NCBI GenBank assembly: GCA_001871235.1
Contig: MNUV01000006.1
Location: forward strand, 1-16,468
Length of the DNA: 16,468 nt
Source of the DNA: Candidatus Falkowbacteria bacterium CG1_02_41_21
GTDB lineage: Bacteria > Patescibacteriota > Patescibacteriia > Patescibacteriales > UBA12465
Direction of reading: 5' to 3'
A program made the translations under genes and the position numbers. The notes beneath the pieces are model-generated. The model did not search any database. It was not told the DNA's origin and saw only the letters and a program-made list of their open reading frames with translations. Shown piece after piece: positions 7,940 through 14,189 of this stretch; the stretch's first letter is position 1, and each line of letters opens with the position of its first letter.

Positions 7940-9337
7940 ATGGAACAGACTGATAACCTCATGGAAAAATTAGTTTCCCTGTGCAAACGCCGGGGCTTTA
8001 TTTTCCCTTCCTCGGAAATCTACGGTGGCTTTTCGGCTATTTATGACTACGGCCATTACGGTACCCTGCTCAAAAATAATATCCGCGACTCTTGGTGGAA
8101 AAACATGATTCAAGAACGAGACGATATTGTGGGCCTGGACGGCGCCATTTTTATGAACCCCAAAACCTGGGAGGCCTCCGGCCACTTAAGCAGTTTTGAC
8201 GATCCGCAAGTGGATTGTAAAAAATGTCAGAGCCGTTTCCGTGCCGATCATCTGCTGGAAGATCACGGAATTAATGCCGACAAAGCCGGTTTGGAGTTTA
8301 TCAATGAAGAATTAAATAAATTGAAAGAGGCCGGGAAATTAAAATGCCCGACTTGCGGCGCCAAAGATCTGACTGAAGCCAAAAGATTTTCCCTGATGGT
8401 TAAATCCAACCTGGGTTCTCCCACCGATGAACTGAGCGAAGAAAATGTCGTTTACCTCCGTCCCGAAACTTGTGGCAATATTTTCTTACAATATAAAAAT
8501 ACGTTAGATTCCAGTTCCCATAAATTACCTTTTGGTATCGCTCAAATCGGCAAAGCTTTCCGTAATGAAATTGTCGCTCGCCAATTTATTTTTCGCACTC
8601 GAGAATTTGAGCAAATGGAAATGCAATACTTTCTCTTCCCGCAAGACGTTAAAGAGAAGTTTGAGGATTGGAAAAAAGCTCGGTGGAGCTGGTACTTAGC
8701 CAATGGCATCAAGGAATCCGAGATCAGATGGTATAAGCATGAAAAGCTGGCTCACTATGCGAGCAATGCCTATGACATTGAATATAATTTCAAATCTTTG
8801 GGGGGCTTTAAAGAAGTGGAAGGCATTCATGCTCGGGGTGATTTTGACTTGACCCAACACAGTAAATTTTCCGGCATAGATTTAAGCTATTTTGACGAAG
8901 CCACCAAAACTCGCTTCATGCCCCACGTCGTGGAAACTTCCGCCGGTTTAGGCCGCCTGTTATTTATGATGATTGATAAAGCTTACACCGAAGAAACTTT
9001 AGCCAACGGCGAGGCCAGAACTGTCTTAAAATTCCCACCCAAATTAGCTCCGATTAAAGTCGCTATTTTCCCGCTCCTCAAAAATAAACCGGGACTGGTC
9101 AATAAAGCCCGCGAAGTTTATCATTCCCTCAAATCAGAATTTATGTGTGAATTTGATGATAATGGTAATATTGGCAAGCGTTATCGGTGCCAAGATGAAA
9201 TCGGCACCCCCTTTTGCCTGACCATTGACTTTGACAGTTTGGAAAATGATGATGTCACCGTCCGAGACCGAGATAGCAGGGAGCAGGCCAGAATCAAAAT
9301 TACCGAATTAAAAAACTACTTGAAGGCGCGACTCTAA
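7940..9337 (+). CDS. glyQS: Glycyl-tRNA synthetase, single-chain homodimeric (alpha2) type
   Basis: A class II synthetase of 465 residues that attaches glycine to tRNA-Gly. The start region RRGFIFPSSEIYGGFSAIYDYG (17-38) is the motif 1 region of the archaeal, eukaryotic and Gram-positive-like GlyRS. It is not the alpha2-beta2 GlyQ/GlyS type. A small insertion with two C-x-x-C pairs (C93, C96, C136, C139) probably binds zinc. RPETCGNIF (174-182) lines the glycine site. Motif 2 is AFRNEIVARQFIFRTREFEQMEM (206-228) and motif 3 is ETSAGLGRLLF (332-342). The anticodon-binding domain covers about 365-465. The gene follows argS by 9 bp, with T-A-A-A-A-A-T directly before its ATG in place of a Shine-Dalgarno sequence. 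It ends 23 bp before a strong terminator, so it closes the operon. Confidence 0.95.
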   Translation: MEQTDNLMEKLVSLCKRRGFIFPSSEIYGGFSAIYDYGHYGTLLKNNIRDSWWKNMIQERDDIVGLDGAIFMNPKTWEASGHLSSFDDPQVDCKKCQSRFRADHLLEDHGINADKAGLEFINEELNKLKEAGKLKCPTCGAKDLTEAKRFSLMVKSNLGSPTDELSEENVVYLRPETCGNIFLQYKNTLDSSSHKLPFGIAQIGKAFRNEIVARQFIFRTREFEQMEMQYFLFPQDVKEKFEDWKKARWSWYLANGIKESEIRWYKHEKLAHYASNAYDIEYNFKSLGGFKEVEGIHARGDFDLTQHSKFSGIDLSYFDEATKTRFMPHVVETSAGLGRLLFMMIDKAYTEETLANGEARTVLKFPPKLAPIKVAIFPLLKNKPGLVNKAREVYHSLKSEFMCEFDDNGNIGKRYRCQDEIGTPFCLTIDFDSLENDDVTVRDRDSREQARIKITELKNYLKARL

Positions 9338-9360
9338 ATTCATTTTTGGATAAAAAAATA

Positions 9361-9399
9361 GACTCCTGTTTCTTTGGTAGAAACGAGGAGTCTTTTTTT
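9361..9399. terminator. Bidirectional terminator between glyQS and the convergent hypothetical gene
   Basis: GACTCCT-GTTTC (9361-9372) pairs with GAAAC-G-AGGAGTC (9380-9392) around a 7-nt loop, with one bulged G. Seven T follow on the plus strand (9393-9399). On the minus strand the stem is followed by T-A-TTTTTTT (9360-9352). The stop codon of the minus-strand gene at 9398-9400 overlaps the plus-strand T-tract. Confidence 0.9.
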
Positions 9400-9949
9400 A
9401 TATTTTTCCGGCTTTAAACGGAACAAATTCCAAACATTTGTCGGTCATCGGAATGACGAACAAATTGGAACTAGCCGAGTCTTCGGGCTTCATTGGCCTC
9501 ATCACCATTTTGAATTCCGGAGTTGGCGGAAGCAGGCTAACAAATCTGCCTTTTTGGGTTCTTTTGCTAACACTCCTGATCTCGAATATGTTAATTGCAA
9601 GTAGCCCATTGCTGTTCTTTAAAACTTTTACTGTGGCCACAATTTTCTTTCCTAAATTTTTTGGTCGGACAAAAAAATGGCGGGTAACGGCGCAACGTTT
9701 TAAATCGGCGATTAAGAAATCACCACGACGATAATGATCCGAAACCAGCATGAGCAGATTGGCGATTGTCAAATAATGCTCTGGGATAAATTTTAAATGA
9801 ATGTCGCCGGTATTGGCAACTTCATCCCGAGCCGGAGGCACAGTAATTAACACCGATTCAAATTCACCCAATTTTTCAGGGGCGAGACCGGCAACTTTTT
9901 TAACTTCCAATGCTGGATCCAATAGGACATCTGTAATAGGAGGTATCAT
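9398..9949 (-). CDS. Hypothetical protein, 183 residues
   Basis: I do not recognise this protein. It has no signal peptide and no membrane segment. Residues 48-82 (GDIHLKFIPEHYLTIANLLM through RRGDFLIADL) look helical. Residues 83-128 alternate in a beta-like way (CAVTRHFFVRPKNLGKKIVATVKVLKNSNGLLAINIFEIRSV), which might be a small beta-barrel, though this is only an impression. The C-terminal part is proline-rich (PPTPEFKMVMRPMKPED, 141-157). Real coding is supported by an uninterrupted frame with sensible composition, a near-consensus promoter 53 bp upstream, and a shared terminator directly at its stop. It is a single-gene transcription unit with a leader of about 46 nt. No Shine-Dalgarno sequence precedes the ATG. 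Function unknown. Confidence 0.72.
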   Translation of the reverse strand: MIPPITDVLLDPALEVKKVAGLAPEKLGEFESVLITVPPARDEVANTGDIHLKFIPEHYLTIANLLMLVSDHYRRGDFLIADLKRCAVTRHFFVRPKNLGKKIVATVKVLKNSNGLLAINIFEIRSVSKRTQKGRFVSLLPPTPEFKMVMRPMKPEDSASSNLFVIPMTDKCLEFVPFKAGKI

Positions 9950-10001
9950 AATATATCTGTATTAAAGGTTAATATTAAAAATTGTTAAAAAACATTCTAT
10001 T

Positions 10002-10030
10002 ACTATAACATATTTATATAGTTATGTCAA
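10002..10030 (-). promoter_or_regulatory. Near-consensus promoter of the 183-residue hypothetical gene
   Basis: On the minus strand: TTGACA (10030-10025), 17-base A/T-rich spacer, TATAGT (10007-10002). The -35 is perfect and the -10 is five of six. The expected start is near 9995, giving a leader of about 46 nt before the ATG at 9949. It is among the best sigma-70-type promoters in the window. Confidence 0.7.
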
Positions 10031-10088
10031 CGCCAACAGTTTAACTTAATTTTACCGCTATTTTAGGCTCATTTTAGACTGTTTCAGC

Positions 10089-10094
10089 TATAAT
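10089..10094 (+). promoter_or_regulatory. -10 box of the ComEC-like gene, likely leaderless
   Basis: TATAAT at 10089-10094 ends six bases before the ATG at 10101, so transcription would start at or next to the start codon. No good -35 lies 16-18 bases upstream. The arrangement copies that of the metallophosphoesterase promoter at 198-226. Confidence 0.4.
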
Positions 10095-10100
10095 TAAAAC

Positions 10101-10955
10101 ATGAAAATCAAACGAATTTTCTTAATCCTTCTACTCCTACTTCTCCCTGCCCTTGTCCTTGAATACACCTCTAAACCATCTCTATCCGGCCTGGAAGTAT
10201 ATTTCTTGGATGTGGGCCAAGGGGACGCTATTTTAATTAGAAATAGTTTCGGCCAGAATATCTTGATCGACGGCGGACCGGACGAATTAATTTTAGAAAA
10301 AATCGGTCGGATTTTGCCCTACACCGATCGCCAAATTGATGTTATGATCTTGACTCATCCCCATGCCGATCATCTCATCGGGCTGATAGCCGTTTTGAAG
10401 CGGTATCAAGTTGATAATGTTATTTACACTGGGGCCAATTACAGCAATGCCAGTTATCGCTATTTTAGGGAGCTAATCAGTCAAAAAGTCCCCCGGATAA
10501 CCCTGGCTGAATCCAATATTTCCTTGGATTTAGGTGACGATTGTTATCTGAACATTCTTTTTCCTTTTACCGATATCTCCGGTCAAGATTTTAAAAATAT
10601 CAATAACAGCTCTATTGTTTCCGAACTCGGCTGCGGTGCCAACAAAATACTGCTGACGGGCGATGCCGAAAAAGAAGTGGAGAAAGATCTGTTGGAAAAT
10701 TATCCCGACCTCCAAGCTCAGGTTCTGAAATTAGGTCACCACGGTTCTAAAACCGCCAGCACTCTAGAATTTTTGGAACAAGTTAATCCCAGTCTGGCCA
10801 TTATCCTGGTCGGGAAAGATAACAAATACAATTTACCCTCGCCCGAAACTCTGGAAAATTTAAAAGAATTGGGGTTAAAAGTTATCCGCACCGACATCGC
10901 CGGCGGGCTTAAAATATGGCTAACGGAAACTGGCCTAAATTACCAGAAACTCTGA
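10101..10955 (+). CDS. Secreted or membrane-anchored ComEC-type MBL-fold hydrolase
   Basis: A 284-residue metallo-beta-lactamase-fold protein. An N-terminal signal or anchor (about 5-21, six consecutive leucines) follows the positive start MKIKR. The MBL domain opens with EVYFLDVGQGDAILI (32-46), which is characteristic of the ComEC C-terminal domain. Next are LIDGG (55-59), the metal site HPHADH (86-91), LLTGDAEKE (184-192) and LGHHGSKTA (211-219). The large ComEC membrane channel is absent; this is the stand-alone domain. In ComEC this domain is thought to degrade one DNA strand during uptake. A free, exported form could act as an extracellular nuclease or phosphodiesterase, but its substrate is not shown by the sequence. 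It ends with TGA, the one clear use of UGA as stop here. The gene appears monocistronic, between its -10 box and the non-coding unit that starts near 11049. Confidence 0.88.
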   Translation: MKIKRIFLILLLLLLPALVLEYTSKPSLSGLEVYFLDVGQGDAILIRNSFGQNILIDGGPDELILEKIGRILPYTDRQIDVMILTHPHADHLIGLIAVLKRYQVDNVIYTGANYSNASYRYFRELISQKVPRITLAESNISLDLGDDCYLNILFPFTDISGQDFKNINNSSIVSELGCGANKILLTGDAEKEVEKDLLENYPDLQAQVLKLGHHGSKTASTLEFLEQVNPSLAIILVGKDNKYNLPSPETLENLKELGLKVIRTDIAGGLKIWLTETGLNYQKL

Positions 10956-10996
10956 TTTTAAAGGCTTTTTATCAACTTTGCCCCCGGGTTAAAATC

Positions 10997-11005
10997 TGTG
11001 GATAA
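10997..11005 (-). promoter_or_regulatory. Perfect DnaA box
   Basis: TGTGGATAA on the plus strand is the exact reverse complement of the DnaA box TTATCCACA. It lies 8 bases upstream of the -35 of the promoter at 11014. No second clear box is nearby, so an origin is not indicated; a single DnaA regulatory site or chance are both possible. Confidence 0.4.
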
Positions 11006-11013
11006 GCTGTGTA

Positions 11014-11042
11014 TTGACAAAACTTTTTTTATATGATACAGT
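11014..11042 (+). promoter_or_regulatory. Promoter of the structured non-coding RNA
   Basis: TTGACA (11014-11019, perfect -35), 17-base spacer, TACAGT (11037-11042) with TG one base upstream (11034-11035). The transcription start is expected near 11049. No plus-strand protein gene lies downstream before the terminator. Confidence 0.65.
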
Positions 11043-11048
11043 TATAAG

Positions 11049-11233
11049 TCATTAACAATGAGAGCAAAAAATAAGGTCGTTTGAAACGGGTCAGGCACGA
11101 CAAGCATGGGATTTTTTTCCACGGTTTTAGGGCTCACGCTCACGAATTCGTAGAAAAAAACTTTCTTGCCTATCCCGTTTTAACTGATCTTTTTTTATTT
11201 CAAAAAGAACTCCTTAATAAGAGTTCTTTTTTT
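11049..11233 (+). ncRNA. Structured non-coding RNA, candidate 6S-like RNA
   Basis: Promoter and terminator enclose about 185 nt with no convincing coding frame. The interior folds into one long irregular hairpin. A lower stem of 11075-11090 pairs with 11174-11189 with two small bulges (GAAACGGG with CCCGTTTT at its core). A 2x2 internal loop follows, then AGGCA (11093-11097) with TGCCT (11167-11171). A large asymmetric bubble has 12 nt on the 5' side (11098-11109) and 5 nt on the 3' side (11162-11166). The upper stem is 11110-11124 with 11148-11161, including seven A-U pairs, and is capped by an apical loop. A-tract 11066-11071 and U-tract 11190-11196 can extend the base. Closing stem, central bubble and terminal stem in about 185 nt is the 6S RNA design, which mimics an open promoter and binds RNA polymerase. 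Primary-sequence similarity to 6S was not established. It could also be another regulatory RNA. Confidence 0.5.
11202..11233. terminator. Bidirectional terminator between the ncRNA and the VanW gene
   Basis: AAAAAGAACTC (11202-11212) pairs with GAGTTCTTTTT (11221-11231) around an 8-nt loop; the T-run continues to 11233. On the minus strand the same stem ends in TTTTT, so it can also end the operon at 13758-11254, whose stop codon is 20 bp away. Confidence 0.88.
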
Positions 11234-11253
11234 ATGTCTTTAAATTATTTTTA

Positions 11254-13110
11254 TTATTGGCTGGGCGTCGAAGTGGCCGTACTGGTGGCCGTTGTTAACT
11301 GAGCCACACCCAACAAACAAACTTCCTGCCAAGGGACATAATGAGAACTGAATCTTCTTTCTTCCTTCTTTTCATCAACCGATCCGGGGTTGTAGACCAC
11401 AGAATAATCAAAGTAAGCGTCAGCTCCATTATGGGCCCTCTCCGTGCACTTCTTTTTGCCTGGAGCTAAATCTAAGGTTTCCACGATCTTAGTCGGAGCC
11501 GGCTTAACGATATTGTAAACCACTGGCTTGGTAACTGTAATTTCCCTATTATCCTTCACGCCCCAAAAATCAAAATAGAAATCATCGCCTTCAATGCGAG
11601 ACTGAATCAAAATGTAATTGGCTGTATCATTTATAAAACGAACATCGGGATTAGGGATATAAACCGCTGCATCCATGCCGGCCGGTTCGTAATAAGCGAC
11701 GCGATAAGAATGATTACGACGGGCGGTAATCGGCAAACCGGAATTCAAAGCGGCCCGAAAAACGGTTGTTCCCACCTGGCATAAACCTCCGCCATATTCC
11801 GGAATAGTTTTATTCTCTTTAATCACCAACTCCGGCAGATAACCGGTACTGGCATCAACTGCCCCCAAAGTTTTAACTAGGGAAAATTCTTCTCCCGGTT
11901 TAATCAACAAGCCATTGAGAGCGGCCGCTCCCACGGCAATATTATAACGACGATTTTTCGGTGAACCGGCAAAATTAGAGTGACCGGTTCCCACGATTTC
12001 TTTAATGCCTAAATTATCAACATCGGATTCAGCTATTTTATCGTCAGCAATAACATCAACTACTAAAATCACGGAACTAGTGGCTCGGTTATCCAAATGA
12101 TTCTTGATATTTTTAATTGATTCGTCAATATTTAATTTTAGACCGTCAGAACTGACTTGAAAATTATCCACCTTGCCGTCCTTAATCTCAAATCGAGCCT
12201 TGGTCGGGGCTTTGTCCACTTTCGGAACTATTTCCGCTTCTAAAAATTTTTGCACCAATTCACTGAAAAGAACGACTTTAACGCCGCCATTTCTGGCCAG
12301 GCCCAAAAGAGTCGCTAACTTAGCTTTATTAACCTCAAACTTAAAAATCAATTTATCAGAAGAACTGGCCCGGTATTCCAGAATCAGAGGCGCCAGCGTC
12401 AAAAGATTGTCAGCTTCAACTTGAAAATTACCGACATCGCCCCTAAGAATAGCGGGGAGGTCAATTTTAGAAGTTAAGGTGATAGGTTTAATTTCTCCGC
12501 CGACCAAATTATTTTTTAATTCATTAATGGCTCGGTCATAGTCAATTGTTTCTCCGTTGGCGGCCTCTTTAACATTAAAAATAAAAGAACTGGATGCCAT
12601 CTCCAGCTCCGCATTTTTAACTGGAATTTCTAAATCGCCAAACTTGCTTTTTAATTCCTCCTTAACGCCATCTTCATTTAGACGATAAACAAAATTAATC
12701 TTCTTGGAATTAAACCTTAACTTCATCTGGCTCCAAATATTAACCCAAAAATTTTCTGCTCGGCCGACCTGATAAGCATTTTTGACAGTCGCCTCAGAAT
12801 CAAAATCCCACATAAACGCCGACAAATCAATATCAAAGGATGATTTGGTGGAAGCGATCCTGACTATTCTGTTTTTATAAATGAATGGTAATTCTTGACT
12901 GGCCAAATTATCACTTTGGTCTTTTACTATCTTGGTCGCTTCGGCCAAAGGCAGACCGCCTAAATTTAAAGAATCAACCATCACCCCAGGATAGATTTTA
13001 TTGTCATAAACTTTAGCCGATACCAAATAAGCCCCTAAAATAAGAGCCACCAAAGCGGCTCCAATAGCGAGAGATAAAAATAAGGTGCGCTTAACGCGAG
13101 CAGATATCAT
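11254..13110 (-). CDS. VanW-family envelope protein with peptidoglycan-binding-like repeats
   Basis: A 618-residue exported protein. A single hydrophobic segment (about 9-31) after a positive N-terminus anchors it or serves as signal peptide. Next come two stretches resembling the putative peptidoglycan-binding domain found with VanW in Gram-positive YoaR-like proteins (about 38-170 and 235-345; IYPGVMVDSLNLGGLPLAEA at 39-58). The VanW domain spans about 372-518. It includes TGHSNFAGSPKNRRYNI (375-391), GEEFSLVKTLG (406-416), YGGGLCQVGTTVFRAAL (439-455), and RRNHSYRVAYYEPAGMDAAV (464-483). A G5-like beta segment follows (about 525-598), then a Thr/Ser/Ala tail (605-618). VanW was named from vancomycin-resistance clusters, but its biochemical role is unclear and presence here does not imply resistance. 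It is last in the hsp20 cluster, 5 bp behind the 71-residue gene. Confidence 0.92.
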   Translation of the reverse strand: MISARVKRTLFLSLAIGAALVALILGAYLVSAKVYDNKIYPGVMVDSLNLGGLPLAEATKIVKDQSDNLASQELPFIYKNRIVRIASTKSSFDIDLSAFMWDFDSEATVKNAYQVGRAENFWVNIWSQMKLRFNSKKINFVYRLNEDGVKEELKSKFGDLEIPVKNAELEMASSSFIFNVKEAANGETIDYDRAINELKNNLVGGEIKPITLTSKIDLPAILRGDVGNFQVEADNLLTLAPLILEYRASSSDKLIFKFEVNKAKLATLLGLARNGGVKVVLFSELVQKFLEAEIVPKVDKAPTKARFEIKDGKVDNFQVSSDGLKLNIDESIKNIKNHLDNRATSSVILVVDVIADDKIAESDVDNLGIKEIVGTGHSNFAGSPKNRRYNIAVGAAALNGLLIKPGEEFSLVKTLGAVDASTGYLPELVIKENKTIPEYGGGLCQVGTTVFRAALNSGLPITARRNHSYRVAYYEPAGMDAAVYIPNPDVRFINDTANYILIQSRIEGDDFYFDFWGVKDNREITVTKPVVYNIVKPAPTKIVETLDLAPGKKKCTERAHNGADAYFDYSVVYNPGSVDEKKEERRFSSHYVPWQEVCLLGVAQLTTATSTATSTPSQ

Positions 13111-13115
13111 GAGAT

Positions 13116-13331
13116 TTAAGAAATATTTAAAATTTCATTTAAAATGGTTTTGGCTAATTGCGGTTCGTCGGCGGCTAAATTTTTCTGATTATGAATAGTA
13201 AAATATAAACTAGAGCCAAGATTAATATTCTTCGGTAATTTATTTTTGGGCCAGACGACTATTTCACCGGATTCATCTTTTAAAATCGCTTCGTCATTTT
13301 CCCAACCGGCCACGATAAAACGATACATCAT
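13116..13331 (-). CDS. Small protein of 71 residues, DUF3006-like layout
   Basis: A short cytoplasmic protein. A beta-rich first half (MYRFIVAGWENDEAILKDES followed by GEIVVWPKNKLP, 2-33) and SSLYFTIH (40-47) lead to a short C-terminal helix (about 57-69). Beta strands ending in a PKxxLP-type turn and a terminal helix recall the DUF3006 family of about 70 residues, often found near ComEC-like MBL proteins; one such protein is encoded at 10101. This link is tentative. The gene sits between hsp20 (1-bp gap) and the VanW gene (5-bp gap), so it is co-transcribed and real despite its size. Two adjacent ATGs (13331-13326) are possible starts; they differ by one residue. Confidence 0.72.
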   Translation of the reverse strand: MMYRFIVAGWENDEAILKDESGEIVVWPKNKLPKNINLGSSLYFTIHNQKNLAADEPQLAKTILNEILNIS

Positions 13332-13332
13332 A

Positions 13333-13758
13333 TTATTCTTTGACAGTAATTTTTATACTTTGGGCGTCCCCCACCCGATCCAGAACCACGGTCAAAACGC
13401 CATTTTCCAGGAAGGCTTGGATCTTTTTAGAGTCAACTTCGTAGGGCAGAACCAATGATCGGGAAAACGAGCCCCAATAACACTCACGATAGATGTATTC
13501 GGAATCTTGAGAATTTTTAGCCTCTTCTCTTTTCCCTTTAACGGTCAAAAGGTCATTGTGCAAAGAGATGTTTAAATTCTCCGGCTTTACCCCGGCCATC
13601 GCCGCCTTCACGATGATTTGTTTGTCGGTCGAAAAAACGTCAACCAAAAGCTGGCCTTCGCTGGCGGAGTCATCCAGCCAACGATCGGTTAAATCCGACA
13701 AACTGCCGGGAGTAATTTGGTATTGCTGCTTGTCTCGATTAGAAAAAATGTTAAACAT
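13333..13758 (-). CDS. hsp20: Small heat-shock protein, Hsp20/alpha-crystallin family
   Basis: A 141-residue ATP-independent chaperone that holds unfolding proteins in oligomers. The alpha-crystallin domain runs from about 33 to 130: QLLVDVFSTDKQIIVKAAMAGVKPENLNISLHNDLLTVKGKRE (36-78), a loop with EYIYRECYWGSFSRSLVLPYEVD (87-109), and the hallmark F-L-E-N-G-V-L-T-V-V-L (116-126). The C-terminal I-x-I-type anchor appears as IKITV (135-139). The N-terminal arm is short (about 32 residues). The gene starts 24 bp after the 3' end of tRNA-Val on the same strand. There is little room for a separate promoter and no visible CIRCE element, so heat control is not evident in the sequence. It leads the cluster with the 71-residue protein and VanW. 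Confidence 0.93.
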   Translation of the reverse strand: MFNIFSNRDKQQYQITPGSLSDLTDRWLDDSASEGQLLVDVFSTDKQIIVKAAMAGVKPENLNISLHNDLLTVKGKREEAKNSQDSEYIYRECYWGSFSRSLVLPYEVDSKKIQAFLENGVLTVVLDRVGDAQSIKITVKE

Positions 13759-13782
13759 AAATGTAAATAAAGAATAAGGATG

Positions 13783-13856
13783 TGGGCCCGACTGGATTCG
13801 AACCAGTGACCTCTACAATGTCAATGTAGCGCTCTAACCAACTGAGCTACGAGCCC
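13783..13856 (-). tRNA. tRNA-Val (GAC)
   Basis: A complete 74-nt cloverleaf. Acceptor GGGCTCG pairs with CGGGCCC (one G-U). The D stem is GCTC/GAGC. The anticodon stem CTACA/TGTAG carries loop TTGACAT with anticodon GAC. The T arm is ACTGG-TTCGAAT-CCAGT. The discriminator is A and CCA is not encoded. It reads GUC and GUU. hsp20 follows 24 bp downstream on the same strand. Confidence 0.95.
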
Positions 13857-14189
13857 TCTTATTTAAAAATACTAATAATAATTTAGCAATATTATGAGAA
13901 AAAGTAAATAAGATTAAAATCAACCAATAATCTTGAAAAAGGCCCAATATTAGCCAACTTTACAAAGCTAAAAAACTATGCTAAGGTTGTTTGGTAAATC
14001 CTTAATAATTAATTAAAGTTTTTAGGAAAGTTGCGGTTGTTACAGATACCATAAATTCAAAACATTAACTCGTTAAATACCCAAAAATCTCATAAAATAT
14101 TATCATCGAGCCATAGGCAAAATTCTTTTGAGCTGAAATGGTCCGAGAATTAGAGATTACCTCACTTCCTAAAATCTAACCATAAAAAT
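13857..14189. other. 333-bp intergenic region between divergent tRNA-Val and rny
   Basis: No credible gene is visible; A/T-rich with stops in all frames. The best plus-strand promoter match for rny is TTTACA (13959-13964), 17 bases, TAAGGT (13982-13987) with TG one base upstream of the -10, which is a weak -10. A second weak -10, TATTAT, lies at 14098-14103 without a good -35. CAACTTT (13955-13961) can pair with AAGGTTG (13983-13989), so a long rny leader could be structured. No riboswitch class is recognised, and no convincing tRNA-Val promoter was found. Confidence 0.4.

Noticed and set aside
10953..10955. Possible UGA=glycine recoding, as in Gracilibacteria
   Set aside because: UGA ends the ComEC-like gene at a normal family length and no gene has an internal UGA, so the standard bacterial code fits.
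10960..11042. A replication origin, because of the DnaA box and A/T-rich DNA
   Set aside because: Only one box is present and dnaA, dnaN, gyrB or rpmH are not nearby.
11088..11112. Resemblance to the SRP RNA core (GGTCAGG followed by AAGCA)
   Set aside because: The bases between do not form the short stem with a GGAA-type loop, and the flanks GGG and GGG cannot pair as SRP helix 8 requires.
11081..11302. A 73-codon plus-strand frame starting with TTG
   Set aside because: It runs through the ncRNA hairpin, the terminator and into the opposite-strand VanW gene, has no start signal and reads as low-complexity sequence.
13851..13900. A tRNA-Val promoter TTGCTA-17-TTAAAT on the minus strand
   Set aside because: The -10 would end only 4 bases before the mature tRNA 5' end, so transcription would start inside the tRNA.
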